A stretch of DNA of 64,000 bases, from contig OX463849.1 of assembly GCA_949825065.1 (NCBI GenBank), positions 26,523,771-26,587,770 on the forward strand, read 5' to 3'. Origin of the DNA: Odontocerum albicorne. Lineage: Eukaryota > Arthropoda > Insecta > Trichoptera > Odontoceridae. The notes beneath the pieces were generated by a model. It searched no databases. It was given only the letters and a program-made list of their open reading frames with translations, and was not told the DNA's origin. Positions 55,250-64,000 of the stretch are shown here, piece by piece. Each line of letters opens with the position of its first letter. Position 1 is the first letter of the stretch. A program made the translations under genes and the position numbers.

Positions 55250-56435
55250 TACGTTCTACTATACACCAGGCTTTTCCGTAAAAATAATAGGATTCCTCTT
55301 TTCTATGGAAAACAACTTAAAATTCGTCGATGTATCCTAATCTAAAATGCTAATATTAATATGGTTATTCTGTCAGAATCCAAATAGTTTTGGACAGGTT
55401 TTGATATTTGATTTTTTGTGGCGTCCGTTATAATACCGGATAATCAGAGAATCGCGAGAGAATGAGAAAAGAAATAAGATTCTGTGTAAATATAATCGGA
55501 AAAATATAACACAATAACTAGCCTCGATGCTTGATTGTCTCGTGATATCGGATTTCTCTTATGCCATTTAATTTGTGAGTTCCATCTGCAGTGAGTAATG
55601 CTATATACACTTTTTTCCTTTTTTCCCTGCATAATTTATTATTATTTGCTTTTAAAAATATATTTAATGACATGAGAGTGATAATGGTGACGGTTAATAC
55701 TTTAATGGATTTATTACGATGTGACTATTTCTTTCAATCGTCCTGCTTTAGTTTAATTTTAATAAATGAAAATGTATTTCTTTGATAGTGTCTAGAATTA
55801 AGGGGACAAAAGTAAGGGTATTTACAATATTTTATGGTTAAATAAAAAAAATAGATTGAGAAATTAGGGACTTAGTTAAAAATGATATAATACTATAGTA
55901 TTATAGATTCGGAACAGTTTGACACATTTGAATAACACATACAATAACTCAATTCTTTAAATGTAAGCTGATACTTACATACTTTAGTACATTGGTGTAT
56001 TTTGAAGATAATACGAGTAGTAATATCGAACGAAACCAGTCTGACAATCAATTCAATATACCCTCAAAGTGAAAAAAGCAGTATTTATACTAAGAATAAT
56101 TTTCAAATACGCCAACAATTAATAAATGACTTGTAGAATACTGTTTCATTATACACGTACGTATAACCATAGCGCTGTAGTTTTGAATTTATATAAGGTA
56201 GCTTATAAGCGTTACTAAACTTGTCGATTCCTGGAAACCTTGAGGACACTAATGAAAAGCTTCCCACAGATATAGCCGTCAGAGTGTCGGTGGGGGGCCA
56301 CACGGAGGTCTCTTAACCGCCTAACACACCTACATATGTGGGTAGGTCAAAAGAATACCTCATCCGATAGAGAATTGAGATAAAGGACCCACCACTATGC
56401 ATGTGTCGCAGCATTCAATCAATGTCGCATGTGAT
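55250..56435. other. no recognisable feature
   Basis: A G+C-richer patch (56225-56345, 'gtcggtggggggccacacgg') is of unknown nature. Confidence 0.4.
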
Positions 56436-56439
56436 GATT

Positions 56440-56630
56440 GACGACTTACGTGACCTAGTTGGAAAGAAGCTTGTCTTCCAACCTGTAGGCTGCAGGTTCG
56501 ATTCCTGTTGAAACCCATTTTTTTTAAATAGTTTTTTAGTCTGGTGGTTATTTTTCTTATTGATTGGAAGATTGTCACATGGCAATAAACCGGCCAAGTA
56601 GTACTGTTGTGTAATTTAATAGTTTTCCCA
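56440..56630 (+). mobile_element. tRNA-derived SINE-A, full-length-like
   Basis: Head 'gtgacctagttggaaagaag', B box 'gcaggttcgattcctgttg', body 'tagtctggtggttatttttc', tail 'gattggaagattgtcacatg' and 'gcaataaaccggccaagtag'. Confidence 0.75.
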
Positions 56631-56639
56631 TTGTGCCCC

Positions 56640-57255
56640 GTGAGCTGCTCGAAAGAGGACCTGCAGAGGGAAAACTGTATTGCCATCACAGTGGCATCTT
56701 TCTGAACTGATTGCATACAAATAAAGCTGGTCTTGTTGACACAGTCGGAATGGAAAGCGTCACTAAATAAATTCAGTTCGAAAAATGTCTAAAATTATGT
56801 TTAAAATCGGAATGGCAATAAAGAATACATACTTTTTTATACTTTTCACAATCTTCGTATCTAGAATGAATGTCATTTATATAATAAATCGGAAAATAAT
56901 ATATTTCGTTTGAACTTAATCAACAGAATTTACTGTTTTATTTTAAGCAACTAGAAGAATACATTTTAATGATTCACTGTGAATTTAATTTCCAAGTAGT
57001 ATCGGTAAAAAAAACTACACGAATTTATCCAGGCTCGGAATATTTTTGTAAAGCCTCCCTCGATTTCGATTTTTCCTAAAATAATATTTTCAGAATTGAA
57101 ATTCTGCGAAAATTAAGTTTTACGCTTTCGTTTTATAATTATTTTGATTATCGTCCGTTGGATGTTAATTAAAACCATTGAAGTGTTCTTTAGATTGAAA
57201 TTTATAAAATTACTGCATTGAAATTTCGTTGAATATTTTATTATCTGGTCTAGTT
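56640..57255. other. no recognisable feature
   Basis: Nothing beyond AT-rich sequence and a few short poly(A/T) runs. Confidence 0.4.
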
Positions 57256-57261
57256 TTTTAT

Positions 57262-57450
57262 TATAGGCAATTCTTCGTGATCGCGTATGATTGTCAGCCA
57301 TCTTGTGGACGGAAGACGCATGTACGTGTGTTGGTTTATTGTTCGCAAACTGTTGCATTTCAGCAAGCACACAGTCTTGACATATCACACCTTAAGTTCC
57401 AATGGCAAGTAGATCAAACTTCCAAGACGTTCGGTAGGTTCAATTTGTTT
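57262..57450 (+). repeat. dispersed repeat C, best copy
   Basis: 'gcaattcttcgtgatcgcgt', 'atgattgtcagccatcttgt', 'ggacggaagacgcatgtacg', 'tttcagcaagcacacagtct' and 'caagtagatcaaacttccaa'. The opposite strand is open and reads PTHVHASSVHKMADNHTRSR, nearly the peptide seen at 25.2 kb and, interrupted, at 63.95 kb. I do not know the family. Confidence 0.65.
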
Positions 57451-57534
57451 TGAGCAGAGTTTTTGTGGTGCTTAATAGCGTTATGTGAAAAATATAATAA
57501 GTATCTTTATGAATTATATGTAAACGTAAATTCA

Positions 57535-57665
57535 GATATAATCTGGTCTGACAGTAAAACCACTTCTGGTGTGAAAACGTTAGGAATCGAATCTGGGGCA
57601 ACCGCATGCTTAGCGTGAATGCTAACCGTTAGACCACAGTGTTTTCCGTCTGGAACATCGCTCTC
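57535..57665 (-). mobile_element. tRNA-derived SINE of a different head type
   Basis: The complement reads 'gtggtctaacggttagcatt' (A box) and 'cccagattcgattcctaacg' (B box) at tRNA-like spacing, resembling a tRNA-Glu/Asp type head. The flanking arms do not pair as an acceptor stem, so a functional tRNA is unlikely. Confidence 0.5.
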
Positions 57666-57824
57666 CACTTTCGACGGCCTTAAGCATGAGATTTCCACAC
57701 ATTAGCGTCGATTTAAAAATCTTTGAGATCTTAATTACATACGTTTGAAACGTAGACACTGATCTCCATGAGATCGCTTTGCATTGCAGTTATGTTAATA
57801 TCACAGGCAATCATTAAAATAAAA

Positions 57825-58110
57825 GACAACCTCGTTGCCTAATTGATAAGATGATTGACTTCCTCCCGGACATTTGAGGTTCGATTCCCGGTGATACCTA
57901 ATAAATGGATCTCAGTATGGTAAAAGAGTTCGTCTGGTAACAATACTCGCACGCACCGAGTAACATACATATAATACATATGCGACTGTTATCGCCTCTT
58001 CACGTTTGGAAGTATTTCCAACTAACACAGAATGAAACGTGAGTTCCGACCATACTCCAATAGTTCTTCATCCGAAGGTTCGATTACGAGTCCGGAATAA
58101 AATATTCATC
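57825..58110 (+). mobile_element. tRNA-derived SINE-B
   Basis: Head 'cctcgttgcctaattgataa', B box 'gaggttcgattcccggtgat', then 'gttcgtctggtaacaatact', 'cctcttcacgtttggaagta' and 'atccgaaggttcgattacga'. The best full copy of SINE-B, collinear with 8.1-8.4 kb. Confidence 0.65.
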
Positions 58111-58114
58111 CTAA

Positions 58115-58840
58115 TCTCTGACAGCGTTGAACTAAACATGTCTACATCCAAGTTATGTTAGCTACCGTATTGTACTATATGTTACTATCAGCACATTCTT
58201 ACTATTGGGCTATAGAATCCCGTGATATTATGTTACAATACTTAACGATTATATTACTTCAAGTCGATTGACCCATGCTGTGTACGGTTTCAGAGTTTTT
58301 TTGTAACATTTCTGAACTGTTATAAAACGATGCATGCGTATAAAATATTCACGGAGTAAACTATTGACTAAATATATTTTATATCAATTCCCCAAATAAA
58401 TATCGCATTAATCACAACAATGCCGCCTCGATACATCACCTGACAGCTAAATGCTAATAACGAAGTAATTTATTATTATATATTCTAACATGGAGTTCCA
58501 CAAATTTAAAGCCGTAATTTTTGACAAATTAATTTTATGACTTAATGCCCCATTTAGTTTGTTAATAATGTCTAAAATTTAAACTGGCTTAAAAGGTTGC
58601 CACTTAACGACCACGGCACAATACTTAAAGCTTTTAATTATCACGTTTCATTATGAATAATAACCATCCACAACTAATGGCCCAGACATTAACTTCTACT
58701 TTTACCAGCATTTAATTTTTAGCCGACACGGCCATTATCGGTTTTTTAATGTTATAAAATGTTATTCTTGTGTATCAACTCTGTTTTTAGGCATTTATTT
58801 AACGTAATTTAAAAAAATATAATGATATTTTAGTGCCAAT
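58115..58840. other. no recognisable feature
   Basis: No motif, repeat or paired end recognised. Confidence 0.4.
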
Positions 58841-58844
58841 TTTT

Positions 58845-59080
58845 AAGCATGGGAGTAAAACGTGGACGGGGAAAATGAAATATAGGAGCCGAATAAATGC
58901 TGTAGAAATGCGCGCATTGAGAAGAATACACGGTTGACAATGTATGACAGAATACGGAATGAAGTGATCAAGGATAAATGTGATCTTAAGGCTGATCTGT
59001 TAAGTAAGATGAAGAAGCGCTCTCTGAGATAGTTTGGGCATGTAGAAGCAATGAAAAATGCAAAAGTATTAAATAACACA
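58845..59080 (+). mobile_element. RTE-like retrotransposon, 5' part of the recurrent 450-bp segment
   Basis: Reads KYRSRINAVEMRALRRI in one frame, then Met-Thr-Glu/Asp-Arg-Ile-Arg-Asn-Glu-Val-Ile-like text in another, and 'ctctgagatagtttgggcat' (Trp-Phe-Gly-His). It lacks the usual terminal 200 bp. Confidence 0.65.
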
Positions 59081-59084
59081 AATA

Positions 59085-60800
59085 TAATTTAACATTAATA
59101 CGTAAGCAGTTTTATAAAAATAAAAAAAAACGTAATAAGAAGAACCCAACACAATAAAAATGCAAACCATTGATCGAACAACCTTTTCACTTTACTCTTA
59201 TAACTGTCAGAGTAATATCCATACAAATCTTGTTATGCGGGAGTTGTACAAATAATTTATTGTAATTACGTGTATTGTACCTGACTCATAATAAATAAAC
59301 AAGATTGCGATCTACACTAAAATATCGAATTCTCCTTTCTTTATTATGATGAATGATGAACTATCCCAAGAGACTCCTCCTCCATCGACGACTCACTTGA
59401 GTTGAAATCGATATTAACTTTTGTTGATTGCTCTTATTTGCATGTTATAAAAGCGATCGTAACTCAAACCACCCGCAAATGTTATATCGTATGCCATTTG
59501 TATAACTTTAAACGAATTGGCAAAATCGAACGTTTTCTGCACTCAAATATCTTCCCTGAAAACTTCGGTGCCCTGAGTGACAAAATGGGGAGCGATTTCA
59601 CCAGAATACTTCTGCCATGGAACGATACAAAGTCAAGTGGAATGCTTCAATCTTAGTAGTTTTCTGCTGGACCTTGCAGAAGGTGTCACCATATAATCGA
59701 CAGGCGAAGAGATGACGCGTGTAAACAAGGTACGTTTTCCTTAGTATTAAGACACAATAATGTATTGTATGTGAAATAGAAATGTCCAATTTATCTTGTA
59801 AACCTAGGTAAATCCAAAATGTTGACTATTGTCTTCGTATTGAGCGCCCCAAAATCTATAAATTAAACGTACTTTAGTTTTTGTACAAAAAAATAAGTTA
59901 TATTTGCAGACCAGTGTTATTTTTTGCCGTCCCTACTCTGAGTGAGTCGCGCTGGTTATCAATCATTAACAAACAATGCCCCGCTCTTTTTCTCTCCAGC
60001 GAACTGTTCATAAGACATTTACTTCGGCTGGATGAATTACCTCGTGAATTTGTTCTTTGTTCTTCATTTCTTCCCCCACTTCACTCGAGCGTTTCTTCGC
60101 CCTGCGGGGTTTAGTGGCGAAATCCATGACTACGTGATGCGAACCTCTGATTACAATCCTGAAAGATTACACTTCAGGATAAGCCGAATTATTTTATCGG
60201 ATGATGTCGGTGAGGCAACCCTTTCGCGGAGCGATTTTTTACACATACATTATAAGACATTTTATTTTACAACCCTCGTTTTAACCCTTTTCATTTCTAT
60301 TGTTAATATCACCTTTCATTAATCTTCCCCAACATTGAAGGTTTAGATAAACAGATGAAGCGAATGCTAAAAGTTGTCAAGGTGTTTTTAGCAACTTGTT
60401 TTTCTTCTATGTTAGCTCCATCAAGTTTATTTTATCAATAGGGTTGGAAAAAACATAGTAAGCGGGCGGTTTTCAAACTTTTTCCTTTCACGGCGCCCTT
60501 AATGTATCATATAAAGATTATTTCACGGCGTCATAAAAACTTAAAACAAAACTAGACACAACTATCCTCATTTCCCGTTTCACGTTGAGTATTTGGTTTT
60601 TATTACAGTTACCGCCGAAAACCAAGCTTCGCAAAAGTAAATCGTCGCATATGGAACCAGGATTCTACCAACTTTAGAACCAAAGGATATTCATTATTTA
60701 CTGATATCCAATCATCAACCAGCTCCATATCGTTACATATATTATTATTTTAATGCTCTTAATTATTTCAACGACTAACAAAAATTACTGGCCTTCGAAA
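59085..60800. other. no recognisable gene; one hAT-like end
   Basis: 'cggttttcaaactttttcct' with 'cacggcgccc' at 60465-60495 is typical of some hAT ends, but I find no partner. 59885-60240 is G+C-elevated with short open frames I cannot identify. Confidence 0.3.
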
Positions 60801-60808
60801 ATCGAATA

Positions 60809-61335
60809 CAGGTCATATCTCATTATAACGAAAATCATAGGGCTATAAAAAATATTTCGTTTTATTGAATTTTCGTTACACTGAATATAAGAGAAAAATA
60901 TAGACAGAAAAAATTTATATTCCGAATAAAAAGTTCTCAATTTTTTTTCTTCAAAGAATGATGTTATTTTGGCTACCGATTTTTTAGTAGCAGCATTAAC
61001 AATCGCATTTTCAAAACACATATTTATTGAAAAGTATTTTCTGGGACATCAATCTATAGGATATATAAGTTCGAAACTTGTTCAAACTATTTATAGCATA
61101 GTTTTCGAAAACGAAACCTTCACATCTTCACAACCTGTGCATCCAAGTCCGTTGGTTTGGATTCCCTCAACTACGTTTTCGACTTGAAAAAATCGGTGTA
61201 TAGAAATATATATTTCGTCAAAACGGAATTCGTTAAACGTATTCTTTTATGTACGTTCATTCGATTCAACAAAAAATATTAGTTTTTTCTGAAATTTTAG
61301 TTACTTCAGTATTTGTTATAGCGAGATTTAACCTG
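60809..61335. mobile_element. pogo-like miniature element, 527 bp
   Basis: The left end 'caggtcatatctcattataa' and the complement of the right end 'caggttaaatctcgctataa' are imperfect inverted repeats. TA precedes the left end; the right flank is AA, probably mutated. CAGGTTAAATCTCGTTATAACG-like termini belong to the pogo/Tc1-mariner group (family knowledge). The interior repeats 'ttcgtt' and is non-coding. Confidence 0.65.
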
Positions 61336-61429
61336 AATCCGAAACAGAGTTCTGGTCAGGTACTAGAGGATAAAACAGACCTAAAGAAGAAACTCGAGAA
61401 TTAACGACTCGGCCACTTTTTACCAGTGA

Positions 61430-61680
61430 TATAAGGTCATGAGGATTGGCATGGATAGGCCATAGAAGCAAATCTCAGTTAACACAGTCAACAAAGACAA
61501 CAGCTTATGCATGCCCAACAGTACGATGGAAGGGCACTTGGCAGACTGAGACAGAGGCTTTTATATAACAACATGCAGCAATATCGTAGGAGGCGGGAGT
61601 GGAGGGAGCTGGGAGCAGATAGCAAATGGCTACTCGTCCAGGAGGCTATAGTTCTGCATGAAAGTAAGACCATCTGATAA
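61430..61680 (+). other. coding-like segment, unidentified
   Basis: The plus strand is open from about 61497 for some 55 codons: MHAQQYDGRALGRLRQRLLY then Asn-Asn-Met-Gln-Gln-Tyr-Arg-Arg-Arg-Arg and a Leu-Leu-Val-Gln-Glu block before a stop. Arg/Gln-rich. It lies just upstream of an RTE-type reverse transcriptase but need not belong to it. Confidence 0.25.
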
Positions 61681-61834
61681 AGGCATACAATAATAGTTAA
61701 CTTCAGAGCATAATAAGAATACATAAGGACTTGTGGTTCTTTTAACACTTTTGTTTTTTTTAACATTCTCATCTGACTTACCGCTAATTTAATGTGAAGC
61801 TAACTTAGTCGCAAGTCATTGCAATGCCGCATCA

Positions 61835-62420
61835 ACATCCAGGCTGATGTACGACTCATTTGAGATTTACAACAGGCTAAGACAGGGAGATGCACTGCCG
61901 TGTCTCCTTTTTAACATAGCATTAGAAAATGTTGTAGGAGATGCCAGTTTCTTTATTAATGATACCAGTGCTTTTTTTTTTTTTTTAAAAAAGGTGCCGG
62001 AGCTCACTTCTTGTCAAGCTTTTTGTAAACCGTAAAAAAGGCGGTGGAGCGCCACTCCACTGCTCCACCGCAAAAAAGTACTGACAGAGCTTTTGTTTTA
62101 AAAAAAAAGGTGCCGGAGCTCACTTCTTGTCAAGCTTTTTGTATACTGTAAAAAAAGGTGGTGGAGCGCCGCTCCACGACAAAAAAAGCGCTGAATGATA
62201 CCATATATTATGAATCTACACAACTTTTGGCATATGCTTTTGGCACATGGATATCACTTTAAGATCTGAGCAAGCATTGAGGGAGGCATATCTGACATTA
62301 GATGTGTCGGCAAATAAAATGGGACTGTTTGTGAATTAAACCAAAACGAAATGTATGCTTGTAAGTTGCATGAATAGGTTAAGGCCTACACCGCAACTTT
62401 CCATTGGAACATCTACAGTA
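61835..62420 (+). pseudogene. RTE-type reverse transcriptase fragment, split by an insertion
   Basis: Before the insertion: FEIYNRLRQGDALPCLLFNI and Ala-Leu-Glu-Asn-Val-Val (motif B region of RTE enzymes, 61859-61965). After it: ESTQLLAYAFGTWISL, where Ala-Tyr-Ala-Asp-Asp is expected, so the catalytic Asp pair is lost in a decayed stretch. Then EQALREAYLTLDVSANKMGL (62259-62318), a stop, and Thr-Lys-Cys-Met-Leu-Val-Ser. Order and spacing fit an RTE-clade palm domain. Confidence 0.75.
61966..62193. mobile_element. hAT-type miniature element, 228 bp, internally duplicated
   Basis: The ends CAGTGCTTTTTTT and the complement CAGCGCTTTTTTT are flanked by a perfect 8-bp duplication, aatgatac (61958-61965 and 62194-62201). 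Inside, 'ggtgccggagctcacttctt' plus 'gtcaagctttttgta' occurs twice (61994 and 62110) and the hairpin-forming 'ggtggagcgcc(a/g)ctccac' follows each. No coding capacity. It sits in frame-disrupting position within the RTE reverse transcriptase. Confidence 0.9.
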
Positions 62421-62429
62421 TGTTTGACA

Positions 62430-62665
62430 AGAGCGTGTACGGCTACATTTTTTCCCTGGAAACCGTTGGAGGGTAGATTCAAACGCGAGCAGGTAGCAGG
62501 ACCCTTCCCTCAAGATGCTTTGTATAGAAAAACTCAGTTGTCGTTCGACCTTGGTTACACAAGAACATATTTCACCATGAGGGCCGCGTACGCATCACGT
62601 TACGAAGCCGCTGATAAATACATGAGAAAGTCGAAGACATTTGTAAGTAAGTGAGTGAAACGCTA
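62430..62665 (+). other. coding-like segment after the RTE fragment, unidentified
   Basis: The frame of 62355-62654 stays open for about 60 codons past the last RTE motif: GRFKREQVAGPFPQDALYRK, LSFDLGYTRTYFTMRAAYAS, YMRKSKTFVSK. It is followed by 'gtaagtaagtgagt' at 62643, which resembles a splice donor. I cannot name a family. It could be retrotransposon 3' sequence or an old exon. Confidence 0.2.
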
Positions 62666-62769
62666 TTCCGACGTAAAAACGTCAATGACCTACCAGATCG
62701 TAGCACTGCACAGAAAACGACGAAAAAAAGAGGACAGAGTGAATGTTTGGGCACTCATAAAGTTCAATC

Positions 62770-63430
62770 TCCGAGGGAATAAGATCTGAAACGTCAAGCA
62801 GTTATTTCGACTTATGTGGAAGTCTTTGCCCCTAGATTATGCTATAAAATTAGTAGAAAATATGCCTCGGAGATGCGGGGCAATTATTACTAGTGGAGGT
62901 GACTGGACAATTTATTAATAATAAAACATCACGATTTATATAATGTAGTATGTGTGTATGTTTTAAATGCTTTATCCCAAATGGTTTTTTGGGTTTCGCC
63001 GTGCACGTTTTTGTCAAACATACTAATTTTCCTTTGATAGAAAGATTCTCCTCAGAAAATATGGTCTGATTTGTGACAATGCTGCGTAAAGACAGAGGTA
63101 TTAAAAAAAACTCTACATCCTGTACAGCAATGCTTGCGTAACAAAAGTTATAATAATTGCTAGACTACGCCGGTTTGGATACTTGCATCGCATGTAGGAC
63201 ACAGACCCCGTAAGGAAGGCTTTTTTTCAGCGATCCGATGGGGAGTATGAATTAATGAATTCACATCTGTAATACTCATTGAACCACTTGAAAATATTGA
63301 AAAGAAGAAGAATTTTATAAACAAAATAAATTAGATTTAATTTATCTTACAAAGCTTATCAAATCAGTTAACGAGATTACAAATTATTGTTTTCGCACTA
63401 ATTAAAATTTAAACGCGTTTTGCATACTAT
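62770..63430. other. no recognisable feature
   Basis: Short G+C-richer patches only; no motif or repeat pair found. Confidence 0.35.
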
Positions 63431-63435
63431 TCGAC

Positions 63436-63608
63436 ATGTTACTCGATAAAATACCGAATGTTATTGTTCCCGAAGTGTGCAAATTTATTGCGAGAAATGT
63501 AAAGTACTCAGTTTAGGTCGTGCTGGTTTAATTAAATTTTGCGTGAGCACTGCCAAATATTTGCCCGACTTGTGTAAAGAAGAGCTCGTGAGTAAACTCG
63601 ATAACTGA
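63436..63608 (+). other. coding-like stretch with one frameshift, unidentified
   Basis: From ATG 63436 the frame reads MLLDKIPNVIVPEVCKFIAR then Asn-Val-Lys-Tyr-Ser-Val-stop. The next frame continues RAGLIKFCVSTAKYLPDLCK then Glu-Glu-Leu-Val-Ser-Lys-Leu-Asp-Asn-stop. The composition is coding-like over two consecutive frames, suggesting one frameshift. No family recognised. Confidence 0.2.
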
Positions 63609-63611
63609 GTT

Positions 63612-63625
63612 GGGGGGGGGGGGGG
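63612..63625. repeat. poly(G) run, 14 bp
   Basis: Follows 'actgagtt' and precedes 'atgatgcc'. Confidence 0.9.
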
Positions 63626-63759
63626 ATGATGCCTTCAATAACTCATCTAATTGGTGACCTCACTTAAGCAGTGGTGACTAAGGGAAGAAGTGTTTGGCCG
63701 ATCGTTGTAACTACAATATTTGTGGTACCGTATCATGCATGAGGAAACAGTAGAATGGT

Positions 63760-63912
63760 ATAGGTACATACTATCACGCCGTTTCTCTGTCGAGGTAGGC
63801 AAAGGGACCTGTCGCAACACACAACATTCCCTTCCTCTGCATTCATACGCCCCATTCAACGCTTACGATTTTTCTGAGATTTTATACTTTATTCTTTCAA
63901 AATTAGGATAGG
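63760..63912 (-). mobile_element. RTE-like retrotransposon 3' end
   Basis: The complement reads 'gtaggtac'-side terminus, 'ctctgcctacctcgacagag' type block and 'cgacaggtccctttgcctac', with a 'ttgaaagaataaagtataaa' upstream. It ends at a 'gtatg'-type tract. Confidence 0.55.
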
Positions 63913-63914
63913 TT

Positions 63915-64000
63915 AGGCTATCCCTCGTTATCTAGTATGATTGTCAGCCATCACGTAGATGGAAGACGCCTATGCTTGTGTTAGTTTATTGTGTGCAAAC
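63915..64000 (+). repeat. dispersed repeat C, cut by the window edge
   Basis: 'ggctatccctcgttatctag', 'tatgattgtcagccatcacg' and 'tagatggaagacgcctatgc' match 57.3 kb. The opposite strand reads Met-Ala-Asp-Asn-His-Thr-Arg with one stop on each side. Confidence 0.6.

Overview
This window looks like gene-poor, repeat-dense nuclear DNA from an arthropod, most likely an insect. It is roughly two-thirds A+T. Nearly every recognisable reading frame is a broken piece of a transposable element. The families present are irritans-type and other mariners, pogo-like and hAT-like elements, RTE-like and jockey-like non-LTR retrotransposons, and tRNA-derived SINEs. No intact cellular gene was found. The longest open frame (247 codons, 41321-42064, minus) is a reverse-transcriptase fragment. 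There is no rRNA, genuine tRNA, CRISPR array or prokaryotic feature. Organism assignment rests on transposon flavour only.

Layout. 0-10 kb: inverted RTE-like 3' ends, a 559-bp Tc1/mariner miniature element, two more transposase or reverse-transcriptase wrecks, and a SINE. 11-16 kb: a cluster of one tRNA-derived SINE family (SINE-A, six copies, both strands), plus RTE-like tails. 16-19.7 kb: an inverted pair of mariner pieces, a foldback element, and a non-LTR 3' end whose 3' untranslated region has expanded into 20 copies of a 33/34-bp unit before its poly(A). 20-27 kb: RTE-like tails (one split by a hAT-type element with an 8-bp target duplication), a 109-bp tandem array, and a 300-bp palindrome carrying hammerhead-ribozyme-like cores. 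27-36 kb: non-LTR fragments, two copies of a 350-bp tRNA-derived SINE (SINE-C) and a G+C-rich island. 36-43 kb: a third hammerhead-like copy, a complete but internally deleted mariner (39529-40485) and the long reverse-transcriptase fragment. 43-51 kb: a pogo-like miniature element, RTE-like tails, and a hAT-like element with a nearly full-length dead mariner inserted in its target duplication. 51-64 kb: SINEs, a 233-bp (TA)n run, a second pogo-like element, and an RTE-type reverse transcriptase split by a 228-bp hAT-type element.

How the parts relate. The window records successive insertions, and target-site duplications give relative ages: the RTE-like pieces are older than the hAT-type elements at 21.5 and 62.0 kb, and the hAT-like element at 48.9 kb is older than the mariner beside it. 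About 20 independent 3' ends of one RTE-like family form the largest component; several end in ATGT- or ATG-type microsatellites. The observations most worth pursuing are the hammerhead-like foldback, the 3'-UTR-derived minisatellite, an apparent roughly tenfold excess of the 8-mer TACGAGTA, and a dispersed repeat with a conserved reading frame that I cannot name. I see no convincing new multi-gene system.
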